The translations under genes were made by a program, and so were the position numbers. Positions 1-11,100 of a DNA stretch of 20,125 nucleotides are shown here, piece by piece. The notes under the pieces were generated by a model. The model was not told the origin of the DNA. It was given only the letters and a program-made list of their open reading frames with translations, and made no database searches. Source of the DNA: Oehlia diaphana (lineage: Eukaryota; Glomeromycota; Glomeromycetes; Glomerales; Glomeraceae). The DNA lies in the NCBI GenBank assembly GCA_003833135.1, contig QZLH01000355.1:26950-47074 (forward strand). Direction: 5' to 3'. How positions within the stretch are numbered: the first letter of the stretch is position 1; each line of letters starts with the position of its first letter.

Positions 1-74
<74 letters not shown>

Positions 75-104
75 AAATTTTTTTTTTTTAAAAAAAAAAA
101 AAAA
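1..104. repeat. Long T and A homopolymer tracts
   Basis: The window opens with 67 consecutive T, then alternating blocks of about 10 A, 12 T and 15 A, ending just before the BTB gene's start codon. Such tracts are common in AT-rich fungal promoters and 5' leaders. A run this long is also where assemblies break, so the length itself is uncertain. No TATA box or other promoter element can be seen between the tracts and the start codon at 121. Confidence 0.9.
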
Positions 105-120
105 GATTGTTTTTTTGAAT

Positions 121-1393
121 ATGGAAGCAAAAAATGGAAAGTCAAAGGATGATTCTATTGATAATGGTATTGCGATTGGTGACCAACTTGACCAATTCAT
201 TGATGAACGTATCGTTCTTAACGTAGGTGGTGTCAAGGTAAAAGATGGGAAGAGAATGATTTTTAATATCTTTCTCTTATTTTAAATGATTTCTTTTTTT
301 TTTTCCTTTCTTGTAAATAATAATAAAAATCCTAAAAAATCCATACTTATTTTTGTAGTATGAAACTTATCGTTCTACATTAACAGCTCATCCAAAAACT
401 TTCTTGGGTACAATGTTTCATCCACGTAATCAAGCAATGTTACATCCGGTGAATGGAAATGAATATTTTATTGATAGAAATGGCCATGCATTTCATTATA
501 TTATGGAATATTATCGTACTGGAAATATTGTTTGGCGTCCTTCTCCTGAATTACCTTTTGAGAATACTACTCCTAGTTCAAATTCTTCTACCACTACAAT
601 TTCATCAATTAATTCTAATGGTACTCATGCAGATCATAATAATGTTATTGTACCTACTGGTGCTTTAGCTGCTTTATCTGGGGTTATAAAAAGTAATGGT
701 TCAACTCCTACTCAACCATCTGCTTCTACTTCTAATAATAATAATAATAGTAATAGTAATAATATTAATACTAGTAATCAAGTATTACGTCGACGTCATC
801 AATGTTCTCATCCTTCATCACCACCAATATATCCTCCTTATACTTCTTTACCCGAATTAGAACAAGAATTTTCTTATTTTGGTATCCCATTCACTTCCCC
901 TTTACCGATTGCACAAAAAGCTGGTGGTGCTTTATTGGATGAATTTGCTTATTCTATTGAAGATTTAATATGTACCGCAATTGCAAAATTAATTGATCGT
1001 GTTTCTATTACTTTCTTTCGTGATGGTTCTCCAATGGATTGTTTTTTAATACAATCAATACAATCTCAATCAATATGTTCTAATCGTTCAACAAATAAAT
1101 GTTCAACAATTAATTGTTCAGGATGTAATAGACGTTGTAATAATTGTAATAATTGTAATACTGGTGGCGCTAAATTAATAGAATTTAGTTTAAATGGTTA
1201 TTGTATCGTTAATCATTTTTATGAAGATATTAGAAAATATTTAGAAAATGTCTTTCCCAATATGGTTTTTAGATTGGAATTTGGTAATAATTATAAATCG
1301 ATTACTATGTCAATGTCCGGTTTATTCACTAGAAATGCTATTCAAAAATATTCAAAAATTGGTAAATTAAATAATAGTTCTGAAGAAGATTAA
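121..1393 (+). CDS. BTB/POZ (potassium-channel T1/KCTD-like) domain protein, two exons
   Basis: Join of 121..237 and 359..1393, 383 aa. The ATG at 121 is the first one after the homopolymers; exon 1 is exactly 39 codons and splicing keeps the frame. Residues 29-37 (ERIVLNVGG) followed by YETYRSTLTAHP, then LGTMF, YFIDRNGHAFHYIMEYYRTG and the late LPELEQEFSYFGIPF are the hallmarks of the BTB_2/T1 fold, which forms oligomers and in KCTD proteins often recruits cullin-3. The fold is interrupted: residues about 30-100 carry its first part, about 101-199 are an Asn/Ser/Thr-rich insertion (five Asn at 165-169), and 200-217 carry its end. A C-terminal part (about 225-383) contains a Cys-rich insert with seven Cys between 279 and 305. 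No membrane segment is visible, so this is not itself a channel; a cytoplasmic or nuclear adaptor role is inferred from the family. Partner unknown. Confidence 0.86.
238..358 (+). other. Intron of the BTB gene
   Basis: Phase-0 intron of 121 bp with donor GTAAAA after CAAG and acceptor TTTTGTAG. It is AT-rich and has several stops. Removing it fuses VLNVGGVK directly to YETYRSTL, which is the expected uninterrupted T1 strand, so the boundaries are well supported by protein continuity. Confidence 0.88.
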
Positions 1394-1437
1394 AAAAAAA
1401 AGATGATTCAAAATATGAATGAAACTTGGAAAAAGTT

Positions 1438-1620
1438 TTAAGTGGAATGATTTTAAGCGGAATAAGTGTGGAATAGAATTGAAAGGTTTTTTATAAGTGG
1501 AAAGTGGAATAGAATTGAAAGGTTTTTTTTTTTTTAGTGGAATAAGTGGAATAAAATTGAAAGGTTTTTTTTAAGTGGAATAAGCGGAATAGAATTGAAA
1601 GGTTTTTAAGTGAAATAAGT
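1438..1620. repeat. Tandem array, about 4 copies of a 36-42 bp unit
   Basis: The core GAATAGAATTGAAAGGTTTT recurs with starts near 1471, 1507, 1549 (one mismatch) and 1587, separated by variants of AAGTGGAATAAGTGGAATA and T-runs of changing length. It begins about 45 bp after the BTB stop codon, so it may lie in the 3' UTR. The unit is degenerate, with nested GTGGAATAA mini-repeats, as expected of slippage. Confidence 0.85.
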
Positions 1621-1835
1621 GGGATAAAAAAAAAAAAAAATTTTTTTTTCTTATTAAGGGAAATAATCATCGTATTTTAAGTTGTAGAAAAAATTCTAGA
1701 AATTTTTCTTAAAAAGAAACGCGTTAGATTTAAGAGTTATAATATATGAAAATATTCTTGTAAGATTTAAGTTTTTAAAGAAAAAGTAAGCAAAAAAAAA
1801 AAAAATAGAACATTCATCATAAAAAAAAAATTCCG
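1620..1835. other. AT-rich non-coding segment
   Basis: Poly-A and poly-T tracts with no ORF or gene-like signal. One MluI-box-like ACGCGT sits at 1719-1724. Likely the downstream flank of the BTB gene; no certain polyadenylation signal can be picked out. Confidence 0.5.
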
Positions 1836-1914
1836 CTTCTCTCTCTCTTTAACAAAATAAAAAAAAAAAAGTAACTCTCTCTCTTTAACAAATCAAGGAA
1901 CTCCTCTCTCTCAT
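1836..1914. repeat. CT microsatellite with duplicated CTCTCTCTTTAACAAA block
   Basis: Three CT-dinucleotide blocks occur within 80 bp. The first two share the flank CTCTCTCTTTAACAAA and are separated by an A-run; the third is CTCCTCTCTCTC. It looks like a local duplication of a pyrimidine microsatellite. Confidence 0.75.
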
Positions 1915-1924
1915 AAGATAAAGA

Positions 1925-1933
1925 ATCACGTGA
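1925..1933. promoter_or_regulatory. CACGTG (E-box/G-box type) palindrome
   Basis: ATCACGTGA around CACGTG at 1927-1932. In fungi this hexamer is the site of bHLH regulators of the Cbf1/Pho4 kind. No gene starts nearby on either strand, so its use here is unproven. It is one of six such hexamers in the window. Confidence 0.35.
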
Positions 1934-2374
1934 CTTTACTTTAATTCAACTTGGGATTTAAAAGTGTTAAACAAGCCTATTGTTATCGCTGAGAACGATT
2001 ATATAATTTGACTTTTTACTCATTTTAACGTGATTATTAAGACAATATATTTTATATTTTATTATACAGTATTTGGCGACGACAAAGTAAATTAGTCAAC
2101 AAAAAAAAATTTTTAGGGACTAAAATTTAGCGTTCATCACATTACGTAAATAACTATTATTAATTACGATAATAATATTAACCAAACTAATCTAGATATA
2201 GTCTGTAAATAACTCCTAAAGTATAAATTCAATAGCAACAATAAATATGCTAATTTTCGTAATCAAGTTATTGTGTTATAATATATTTAGTTTTTTTATT
2301 GGGAAATTTTCTTGTCACACGCAATTTAAAAACACAGGTTTTATTGGTCCAAAATTACCATCATTTAGAAAATT

Positions 2375-2427
2375 CCTTTTATAATCACATCTATTTTTTT
2401 TGGGGAAGGGTGTGATTATAGAGAGGT
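2375..2427 (-). mobile_element. Truncated relative of the 13041-13227 MITE
   Basis: Read on the minus strand, the segment gives CTCTCTATAATCACACC, then a CCCC-plus-A-run, then GATGTGATTATAAAA. That is the same order of blocks as the left half of the element at 13041-13227 (CCCATATAAGCACACC, CGGGG-plus-A-run, GATGTGATTATAAAA). No clean CAGT terminus or opposite end is present, so it is a decayed fragment. The inverted pair ATAATCACA/TGTGATTAT also makes it a potential hairpin. Confidence 0.6.
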
Positions 2428-2429
2428 TT

Positions 2430-3755
2430 TTTTTTTATTTTAACTATTCTGCTATAAAAAAATTTTTTTAAAAAATCTATTAAATTCTTCTTTATTTACT
2501 TTTTTTATTTCATTAATTAAATTTTCCTTTAAATAGATTTAAGATTTTATAAACAACAAAAATCTATAAAAAATATAAAAATTAATTTTAACAAATTTTA
2601 CAATAACAATATATAGTATTTATATTACTTCAATTTGAATTATTTGATAATTCAATTTATTCATATATATATATTTTTTTTATTTATTGATTTTTTATAG
2701 TATGTGTAAACTTTTATTTTTTCAGAATAATTTAAATAAATACTTTTTTTTATAAAAAAAAATTATTGTATTTAAGTTAAACTAATTTGATTTTCTATTA
2801 ATAAAATCCATTCTTAGTTTATATATATAAGAATTAACATTAAAAAGTAAAAATTTATCAATTTTTAATTTTCTACTTTTTTTTTTCTTATAAAAATTAT
2901 AATCTTTAAAAAACTAAAAAAAAATTATTTTATAAAATAATTTTATTATAAAATCATTATTTTTTTATATATCTGATATAATATAAAAAATTTTATTTAT
3001 AAAATAATTATTTTTTTTTTTTTATACTGCAAAAATTTTTTTTATAAAAATCTAATTATATTTTCAAAATTTAATTATAATAAATAATAATTTTAAAAAA
3101 TTTTGTTTTTTTTTTTAATATATTAAAATCTAATTGATTTAATCTTATATTTGAAAAAAAAAAATAGTAAAATTAAATTAATTTATATGAACTAACAATA
3201 TATTTAATTTATAATAAATAATAAGATTTTAATAATTTAAGGTATAAATTAAAGTAATTTAAAATTTAAAATAATTAATCTAAGCCTTTAATTTCATATT
3301 AATTAATTTAAATTCTTTTATATAATTATATTATTAATTTATATATATAATAAATAAGATTTACTATAAATATATTAAATAAAACTACTTATTTTTTTTT
3401 TTTTAAAAAAAATTATTTTTCTGAAAAATTTTGTTATTAAAACTTTACAAGTTAATTTTATTTAAATTTAAATTTTTTAAGGAAATTTTAAATAAAAAAA
3501 AAATAAATAAATATTTTTTACTATTTCATTGATAATAAATAATTATTTATTACTATAATCAAATAATAATACCATAATAAATAATTATTTGTTACTATAA
3601 AATTTATTAGTTTTTTTTAAGTTTATAATTATTGCAATAAATTTTATAATATATTAATAAAAAAAATTATTTAATTATTAAAAATACAATAATTTATTAT
3701 ATGATTTATAAATTAAACATTTTAAATTTAATATAATTATAATTTTAGTATAATA
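2430..3755. other. AT-rich gene desert, no gene seen
   Basis: Almost entirely A and T in short palindromic and low-complexity strings, with dense stops in all frames. The only clear structure is a direct repeat of ATAATAAATAATTATTT at 3533 and 3574, both followed by TTACTATAA, about 41 bp apart. No promoter, RNA gene or recognisable transposon is visible. Confidence 0.75.
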
Positions 3756-3756
3756 A

Positions 3757-3995
3757 ATACTAACATATTAGTTCTAATTCTAATGTAATTATATTTCAAT
3801 ATACTAACCTTAATTTCAATACAATTATAATTCAATATATTAATTTTAATTCTAATACAATTATAATTCAACATACTAATTATTCTAATTGAATGCAATT
3901 ATAAATTAATATACTAATCTTAATTCTAATGCAATTATAATCTAATATACTAATTCTAATTCTAACATAATAAATAATTCTTATATACTGATCTT
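3757..3995. repeat. Degenerate tandem array, about 7 copies of a 36-44 bp unit
   Basis: The theme ATACTAATCTTAATTCTAAT followed by GCAATTATAATTCAAT repeats with unit starts near 3758, 3802, 3838, 3874, 3912, 3948 and 3987. The copies differ by substitutions and small indels and the last is truncated. It is an AT-rich minisatellite with no coding potential. Confidence 0.85.
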
Positions 3996-3999
3996 AACT

Positions 4000-4594
4000 T
4001 TAATATAATAATATTAATATAAAAATAATAATTGTTAAATTAACCTTTTAAATAAATATATATCACTTTTATTATAATAAAAGAAAATACCAGTCATTCT
4101 TTTATTAATTGGCCAAATTTATTTTCATATTTATTATCATAATTATATTTTTCAAGAAGTATATTCTATATTTAAATTTAAAGCTAATACACCAGGATTT
4201 AAACAATACTAATATAACTAACATTTGAATAAATTGTATATTACTGAAGTATTTTTAAAATTTTTGTTATTCCATATACTCCAATTTTTAATATAACAAG
4301 TAATTTAATTTTAATAAAATTTATATTATTAAATTTATTTCAATAAAAGAATTTTAATAATAGTAAAAATTGCATTTTTAACTTAATATTAATAGAATTA
4401 TATTATAAAATGTATTTTTATTTCAGTATTTAAAGTTTATTTTTAAGTTATATTAATATTATTTAGGGTTCTAATATACTAATATTTTTAAATACCAAAT
4501 TAATAAACTTATCAATAATTATTTCAATTAGTTTATCAAAAATATTTTGATTATAACTAGAAAATGGAAATCGTTGTAAGTCCAGAGTGAAAAA
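4000..4594. other. AT-rich non-coding segment
   Basis: No ORF or RNA gene recognised. Loose inverted repeats of A/T words occur (for example around 4495-4560) but are no stronger than the base composition would give. The sequence becomes slightly more complex from 4560, just before the next tandem array. Confidence 0.6.
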
Positions 4595-4935
4595 TTTTGT
4601 ACAAAAATCCAAATATCTTTAAAAATTTAATTTGTACAAAAAATCTGGTATTCTTAAAAAAAAATAAAAAATGAAACGTTAGAAATGTTTCTTTAAAGCA
4701 AAACAAATAAAAAAACAACTTACTAGTCCAGTATATACAAGAAATCCAGAAATCCTAGGAAAAAAGTAAGAAATGAAACGTTAGAAACATTTCTTTAAAG
4801 TCAAACAAATAAAAAAACCCTCTACTTCCTAATTACCTTTAAAGTCTGGTATGTACAAGAAATCCAGAAACCCTAGAAAAAAAATAAGAAATAAATCAAA
4901 AACATTCATTTGAAGTCAATTAAAAAAAAATATAT
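4595..4935. repeat. Tandem array of a ~100-118 bp unit, 2-3 copies plus a partial
   Basis: The block TACAAGAAATCCAGAAA-(T/C)CCTAG, then an A-run, ATGAAACGTTAGAAA, TTTCTTTAAAG, CAAACAAATAAAAAAAC recurs. The ATGAAACGTTAGAAA motif is at 4671 and 4773, with a decayed third copy near 4891. The TACAA(G/A)AAATC start is at about 4600, 4635, 4735 and 4854. GAAACGTT and ATGTTTC inside each copy form a small inverted repeat. Non-coding minisatellite. Confidence 0.82.
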
Positions 4936-5062
4936 ACTTACTAGCCAAAACCAAGAGATTATTAAATAATCATATTTATCATAAACTTATCATTACACTT
5001 GTTTATTTTTGAAGTAGCACAAAATTTCAATGACACATTCTGTGCAGACTAATCAGAAATGA

Positions 5063-5092
5063 CACGTGCGAACAAATGAACATCGCCACGTG
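5063..5092. promoter_or_regulatory. Pair of CACGTG palindromes
   Basis: CACGTG at 5063-5068 and again at 5087-5092, 24 bp apart, in a pocket with normal sequence complexity (about 5030-5150). A TATA-like ACATATATAG follows at about 5119. This resembles an upstream control region, yet no ORF follows on either strand within several kb, so it may be the remains of a promoter whose gene has been lost. Confidence 0.35.
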
Positions 5093-5099
5093 ATCCAAT

Positions 5100-7535
5100 A
5101 TGTCATTAAGGTTCATAAACATATATAGTCCTTCACTTCGCTCCAGATAATGAATAATTAATATTAATACTTTTTCAACATTTAAACTATCTTATTTATT
5201 TTTACAATTAATATTATTATTTGAATTATAATTTAACTAATTAAACTAAAGTAAATTATTTTTCTTTATTCTAAAATTAATAGTAAATTAAAATATAATC
5301 TTTTATTATATTAAAACAAGCAAAAGATTTAATTATTATAAATTTATTAATTATAGATATTATATAATATAAATTACAAAATTATATAATATAAAATCTT
5401 ATATATTGTAATAAATAATATAATTTTAATAGAAAATTTCTTAATGTACATTAGTATTTAAAACACATATCACGTGATTTGATAAAAAATTTTGTAAAAA
5501 AAATTCTAATAAATAAATTTTTAAAAGAAATGTATATTAGATGTATTTTGGTCTGTTCTGCAAGTTTACTTAATATGTTATAAATGATTTGAATATTATT
5601 TTTGAGTTATTTACCAATTTTTTTTTTGCTTTTTTTTTCATTAAATTTTAACATTAAATGATCAGCATAAAAATTTACTTTTTTTGGAAATTATGTTCAA
5701 ACACATAATGTACAAATAGAAATCATCTTTTTAATATTACTATAATTAGTTCTTTTTATAGTAAATTTTGATATAATGAATTTCATAATATAACAAATTT
5801 TTAATATAGTATATATTAATCAAATAAAATAAATTTATTACATCAAATTTTACTAATTAAAATGTAGTATAATATTAAAAGAAAAAAATTTAAATTTTAT
5901 ATATAAATGACTCTTTTTATATCAATTTCTTTTAAAATAATTTTTTTTTTAATATAACAAAAATTTTTCAAGATGAATTTTAATATAAAAAGCAATTTGA
6001 TGTTGATTTTATGAATTTTTTTAAATAAGCAATTTTATTACTTTTAATTCATTTATCAAAGATGAATGGTTTATGTTTCAAAAGTTTTCTTTTTTTTTTA
6101 TGATCATGACATTTTACAAATATATTAATTTTCCTATATTTTATTGTATAATATCAAATTTTTTTACTATACTGAATAATCTGTTATAGCATTAATAAAT
6201 TTATTTATAATAAAGGCCTAATTGATCTAAACATTTACTTCATTATACTAAAGGGTAATATAACTATTTTACCATATTACACTAAATAGATTTTTCCTAT
6301 TTTTTTTATTATTTTTATTTTAACTTTTAAATTTTTTAATTTTTTTACAAAAATCAAAAAATTTTATTTTATTATTTTTTAAAATAATACTATTAATAAA
6401 TTATTTCTTTATAAGTTTATAAAATATAAAATTCAGTAATTAATAAATTATTTGAATTTTTCTAATTATCACTGGAAGTAATGATTATCAGTGACTGAAA
6501 TTATAACAATTAACCAGTATTAAAAAAATATAATACCAGTAAAAATCACCTTTAGTGATTTAAAGTAAATATAGAACCTAAAACTGAAATCTTCTAAAAC
6601 TTTTTAGATTTTAGTATATATCAAAACTTGGTTTTAAAATATGTATTTATTTTTTAAAACTTAAAATTCAAAGTTTAGCCCAAATCTGAAACTAGTTTCA
6701 ATTATACTATAACTTTATTTTATAATGAATTCTATTCATAATTATTATTAGTAAATGAATTTAATGATAAATTTAGATTTTGAAAAGGGTTTAAAATAAT
6801 CAAAGCTAATTTCAAAATTTGAATTAGTTTCAGGATTTGGAAATACTTTAAGATTTTGAAAGAAATTTAATTTCATATATTCTAAAATTCAAAACTTTTA
6901 AAAATCCTTATAAAAGTTTCAAACCCCAAATTTAATTTGAAGTAAAAATCAAATTATTTTACCAAATAAATAAAAACAGAATTTTGAATAATATATAGAT
7001 AAATTGGTTGTAAAAATTGCTTATTTTAGAAGTATTTTTCAATTTTTTTATTCTATACCTTTATTTTTAAATAATCTACTGATTGAACTTAATAAATTTT
7101 ATATTATTAGATTTATTTTAATAAGAGAAATTTAATAATAGTAAAATTGTATTTTTAGTACTAATATTAATGAATTATTATAAATTAAAAATTTAATTAT
7201 ATATTTATTGAATTAAATGAGAAATATTTAAGGTTTTAATAAAACCTTTTTTTTTTAATTGCAATATATTTATAAATTTATTAAAATATTTAATACAATA
7301 CAAATTAAAGTAAAATATTATAAAACTATTCTAATATAATTAATTTATAAATTGCTTATCATATTAAAAAGACATGTATTTTACATATATATTATTAAGT
7401 AATTGATTATATTAAATAAGTAAACTATATATAAAACAAATTATTCTTAGCTAAAGATTTTATTTTTAAAGTAAGAATAATTTCTTAATAAAACCTTTTT
7501 AACTATTATAAATATTAATTAATAATAATATTTTA
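5100..7535. other. AT-rich gene desert, no gene seen
   Basis: Stops are dense in all six frames and no RNA gene was recognised. Sub-features: a CACGTG palindrome (listed separately at 5469), and a stretch with short CAGT/ACTG and CCAGTA direct and inverted words at about 6468-6545. At about 6570-6950, AAACTGAAAT, AAACTAGTTTC, TTAGTTTCAGG and TTTGAAAGAAATT recur loosely, perhaps the remnant of an old repeat. None gives a callable element. Confidence 0.65.
5469..5478. promoter_or_regulatory. ATCACGTGAT palindrome
   Basis: A perfect 10-bp palindrome centred on CACGTG, of the type bound by fungal bHLH factors. It stands alone in AT-rich sequence with no neighbouring gene; function is not supported beyond the motif. 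Confidence 0.3.
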
Positions 7536-7539
7536 GAAA

Positions 7540-7740
7540 TTAGAATCTTTAAAGATCCTTTTTAATTAAATTTATAAGAATCCTTAAGAAATCATTTTCA
7601 TTTCTAAAGATCTTTTATAAAATATTTAAGAATCTATAAATTTTTAAAAATTCTTAAAGAATTTTATAATCAATTTAAGAATTTTAAAAATTCTTTATAT
7701 TTAAAAAAATTTTAAAGATTTTAATTTCAAAAAATATTAT
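7540..7740. repeat. Degenerate short tandem repeat (AAGAATTTTTAAA-type)
   Basis: Variants of AAGAATC/TTTTAAA-GATTCTT recur roughly every 25-30 bp: AGAATCTTTAAAGATCC, AAGAATCCTTAAGAA, TAAGAATCTATAAATT, TTAAGAATTTTAAAAATTC and TTTTAAAGATTTT. Most copies are themselves near-palindromic. Likely slippage-derived; no coding capacity. Confidence 0.6.
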
Positions 7741-7953
7741 TAATATAGCCAAAAAAACTTTATATTAAATTTAAATTAATTTAATTTGATAATAATAAAG
7801 AAAAATTTTTATATATAATAGATTATTATTAGAAAAAGTATTTATAAGTAATAATTATTTTTATTTATAAAATTATAAAAAAAATTATTATTACAAAAAT
7901 TCTTTTTTGTAAATAAAATATTAATTATAATCCTTTAAATCAATTTTTTTATA

Positions 7954-8134
7954 CAGTTAATTTTCTATAAATGCATTTTTCTTAGGATTGGATAAAAACG
8001 TGTGATTACAAAGAATATGCATTTATAAAGAGTAAATAATTAAAGGTCATATATACTTGGGACTTAATCAAAGTATGCATTTAAGAAGGAAATATACTTT
8101 AGTTATAAGTAGTGCATTTATAGAGAGTTGACTG
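7954..8134. mobile_element. TA-flanked MITE, 181 bp (CAGT…ACTG ends)
   Basis: The left end CAGTTAATTTTCTATAAATG is the inverted copy, with three mismatches in 20, of the right end, which reads inwards as CAGTCAACTCTCTATAAATG. Both ends abut a TA dinucleotide (7952-7953 and 8135-8136), the target-site duplication typical of the Tc1/mariner/pogo superfamily. The interior has GTGTGATTACAAAG and repeated ATGCATTTA words but no ORF, so this is a non-autonomous element that would depend on a transposase elsewhere. The ends match those at 13041-13227, so the two are one broad family. Confidence 0.8.
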
Positions 8135-8139
8135 TATAT

Positions 8140-11100
8140 ATAAAATAGTATAAATTTTTTTTATAATTAAATAAAAAAATATTTTTATAATCAAAAAAAA
8201 TATTTATAAGTAAAATTTGTTATTAAAGATTTATAAAAAAAAAATAAAAAAAAAATTATATATACTGTTAAAATTATTTTAAAATATCATAATTATCATA
8301 TTTTATAAATATTTTTTATATGCAGTATTTTTATTATTTTATTAAAAAAATATCTATTTTTATTAATTTTATTATTAAATAATTTAATAAATATTTAAAT
8401 ATTATATATATATAAGTTTTATATATTATTTATTAATAATAAAAATTTATATAATATAAAATTAAATCTTTTAAAATTTGTATTATACTTAGAAAAAATA
8501 TTTATATTGATATTATAAATTACAATTATTCTTTTAATAATTAATATATATTTATATATAAAAATAAATATTAATCAAAAAAATTTACTATTAATTATAT
8601 ATATTTTTTTAGAATCAAAATTATAATAATATCAGTTAATATTCAAAAAAAAATAATATTTTTTACTAAAATTATCTATATAAAAAAAAATCTTTATAAT
8701 TTTTTTACTAATTGTATATAAATTTGAATTTAACTTTTTATAATAAAAATTATAAATATTATTACTTTTTGTTAATAATTTTATATAATTTTTATTAAAA
8801 TTTTTATTTTTTTAAATGTTGAATCATGTACCATTTTATTAGAATATATTTGAACTACATAATAATCACAAATATTCTATGAATGATACTTTCAGCTCCA
8901 GGCCAGTCAATTTTACTATAAATTACAAAATTTAAATTTAAATTTATATTAATTTTTTATTATTTTATTTATTATATTTTTAGTATAACTATTAATAAAA
9001 TATAATTTAATAAATATTTAAAAATTATTAATTGTAAAATCTAATTTAATGATTATATTTATACTATTTTAGAAATTAGTAAAATTATTACTATAAAATA
9101 AGATTGTTAAATTATTTTAACAAAGTATATTAATTTGAGATCTGGCTATAAATCAGTGAAAATTACTATCAAAAAATGGGGTGAAATTTTGTAGATCATT
9201 AATGAAATCTATTTAATTGGCATTTTTGTGAGTAAGCTATCATTATATCCAGTGCAACAAAATGAAGTATTTTATAACAGAAAACTTACAGCTTTTGAAT
9301 GTATTATTAATTTTTCTTTTGATAAAAATTAAAAAATAACTTGTCTTTGTGATGATAGCAGATTCTTATTATTTAAGAATTTTTACTGATCGATATCTGA
9401 ATTACGAATTAAATAAATTTATCAAAGTATAATTCATCAAAATGGATATAAATTTAATAAATGATAATATGTTCAAATAGTTTACTAATACAAATATCAG
9501 CTTTTTCTTGTACTATAAAAAATATATCAAAATAATAAAAAATTAATTTAATTTAAAATTTTATTAATGAAATTAATAATAATTATTGTAAACTTTTTTA
9601 ACTTTTTTATAAAAGTTATTTAAAAAAACAGAAATTACTATTTAATAAATAGATAAATATATATCACTTGTATATCTCACTTTTTGTATAATACTTAAAT
9701 CCAATAAAAATTTGTAAAAAAAAAAATTCTTAATATACAAATTTTTTTAAAAAATATATAATATTGTAATTTTGCCTATCTTATAATTATAAGTTTATTT
9801 AAAGTATCAAAAATAGTTTTAAATGACATTTTTGATAATTTTTCTTTAATTTTTTTTTATTAATTGCCAATCTGTCTAAAATCGGTATTGCATTATAATA
9901 ATAAAAAAAGCATTTTTTGAATCTTGTGCATGAAATAAGTTTTACTTATTTTACAAATAACAGAAATATTATAAATACAATATTTTCTTTTATTTTATGA
10001 CAAGTCATATTTGCCAAAAAATTTTATATTTCTGTAATTGGTTTCTTCAACTTTTACTTGTTTTTAATAATAAAAATATTTCAAAAAAGCTTTTAAAAAT
10101 AACTTTAGAAGCTAAAAATTATAGGTTTTTAATGTAAATAATGCAATATAATAAAATAAAATATTGAAATTTCATATATTTTAAAGTGTAAATCTAATAT
10201 GCACATATAGTAAACTCATTATTTTGCATATAAATGTATAACTTTTTTTTGCAAATTCATTTTTTAAGTATTTTTACAGTATATTATATAATTTTTTTTA
10301 TAGTCAATATATTATCTATAAGATATTTTTTTTTGAAGTTTGTATTCTAACACAAAATTAGCAAATTTAACCCAAATTTTATTAATAATGCAGTCCCAAT
10401 TTTAGGTAGATCTGCAATTAAATTATATAATACATTTAATTTTAGCTGAGTAGTATAAAAAATTTTCTTTATTTAAAATAAAAGCAAAATCTAAATATTA
10501 CATATAAAGGCTGGCCCTTTAATAAATAATATTTTAAATATCAAATGTAAAGTTATTATAAGTGAACAAATATTTTTAATTATAATTATACAATTAGTTT
10601 TATAAATTTTTATTTAAAATTTAATATAAAGTAAATATTGTTAAAAATTTTTAGAAAATAAATAATATTTTAAATTTACAATTTTCAAATTATAAATGTA
10701 TTATATATTTCTAATAAAAATATTAATAATTTAAAACTATTTAAAAAATCTAATTGAATAATTAATTTATAATTAAGCTTGATTACTTAACTTATTTTTT
10801 TAAAAATTAAGCTTATTTAAACTTATTTTAAATTTAAAAATATATTAATTTATGAGCTAGCTTGTAAGCTAATATATTTTTAAAGTATTTTTTATTCATA
10901 ATAAGAAGCTTTATATAAATTTATTAAAATCAAATAATAATAAATCATATATATAAAAATTAAAAAATTTATATAAATTTATATATAGTTTTAATTGATT
11001 AAAAATTTTATTCTAATCTAAAATATATTTATTATAAATGAAAAACTCTATAATTCTATTATATTATATATATTATGATTTACTGTATGTAATTTTTACA

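Noticed and set aside
453..668. Plus-strand 71-codon frame inside the BTB gene
   Set aside because: It overlaps the BTB coding frame in another phase, and its Leu/Ile-rich content follows from AT-rich codons.
3757..4935. CRISPR-like arrays
   Set aside because: The repeats are contiguous and degenerate with no unique spacers, and the DNA is eukaryotic.
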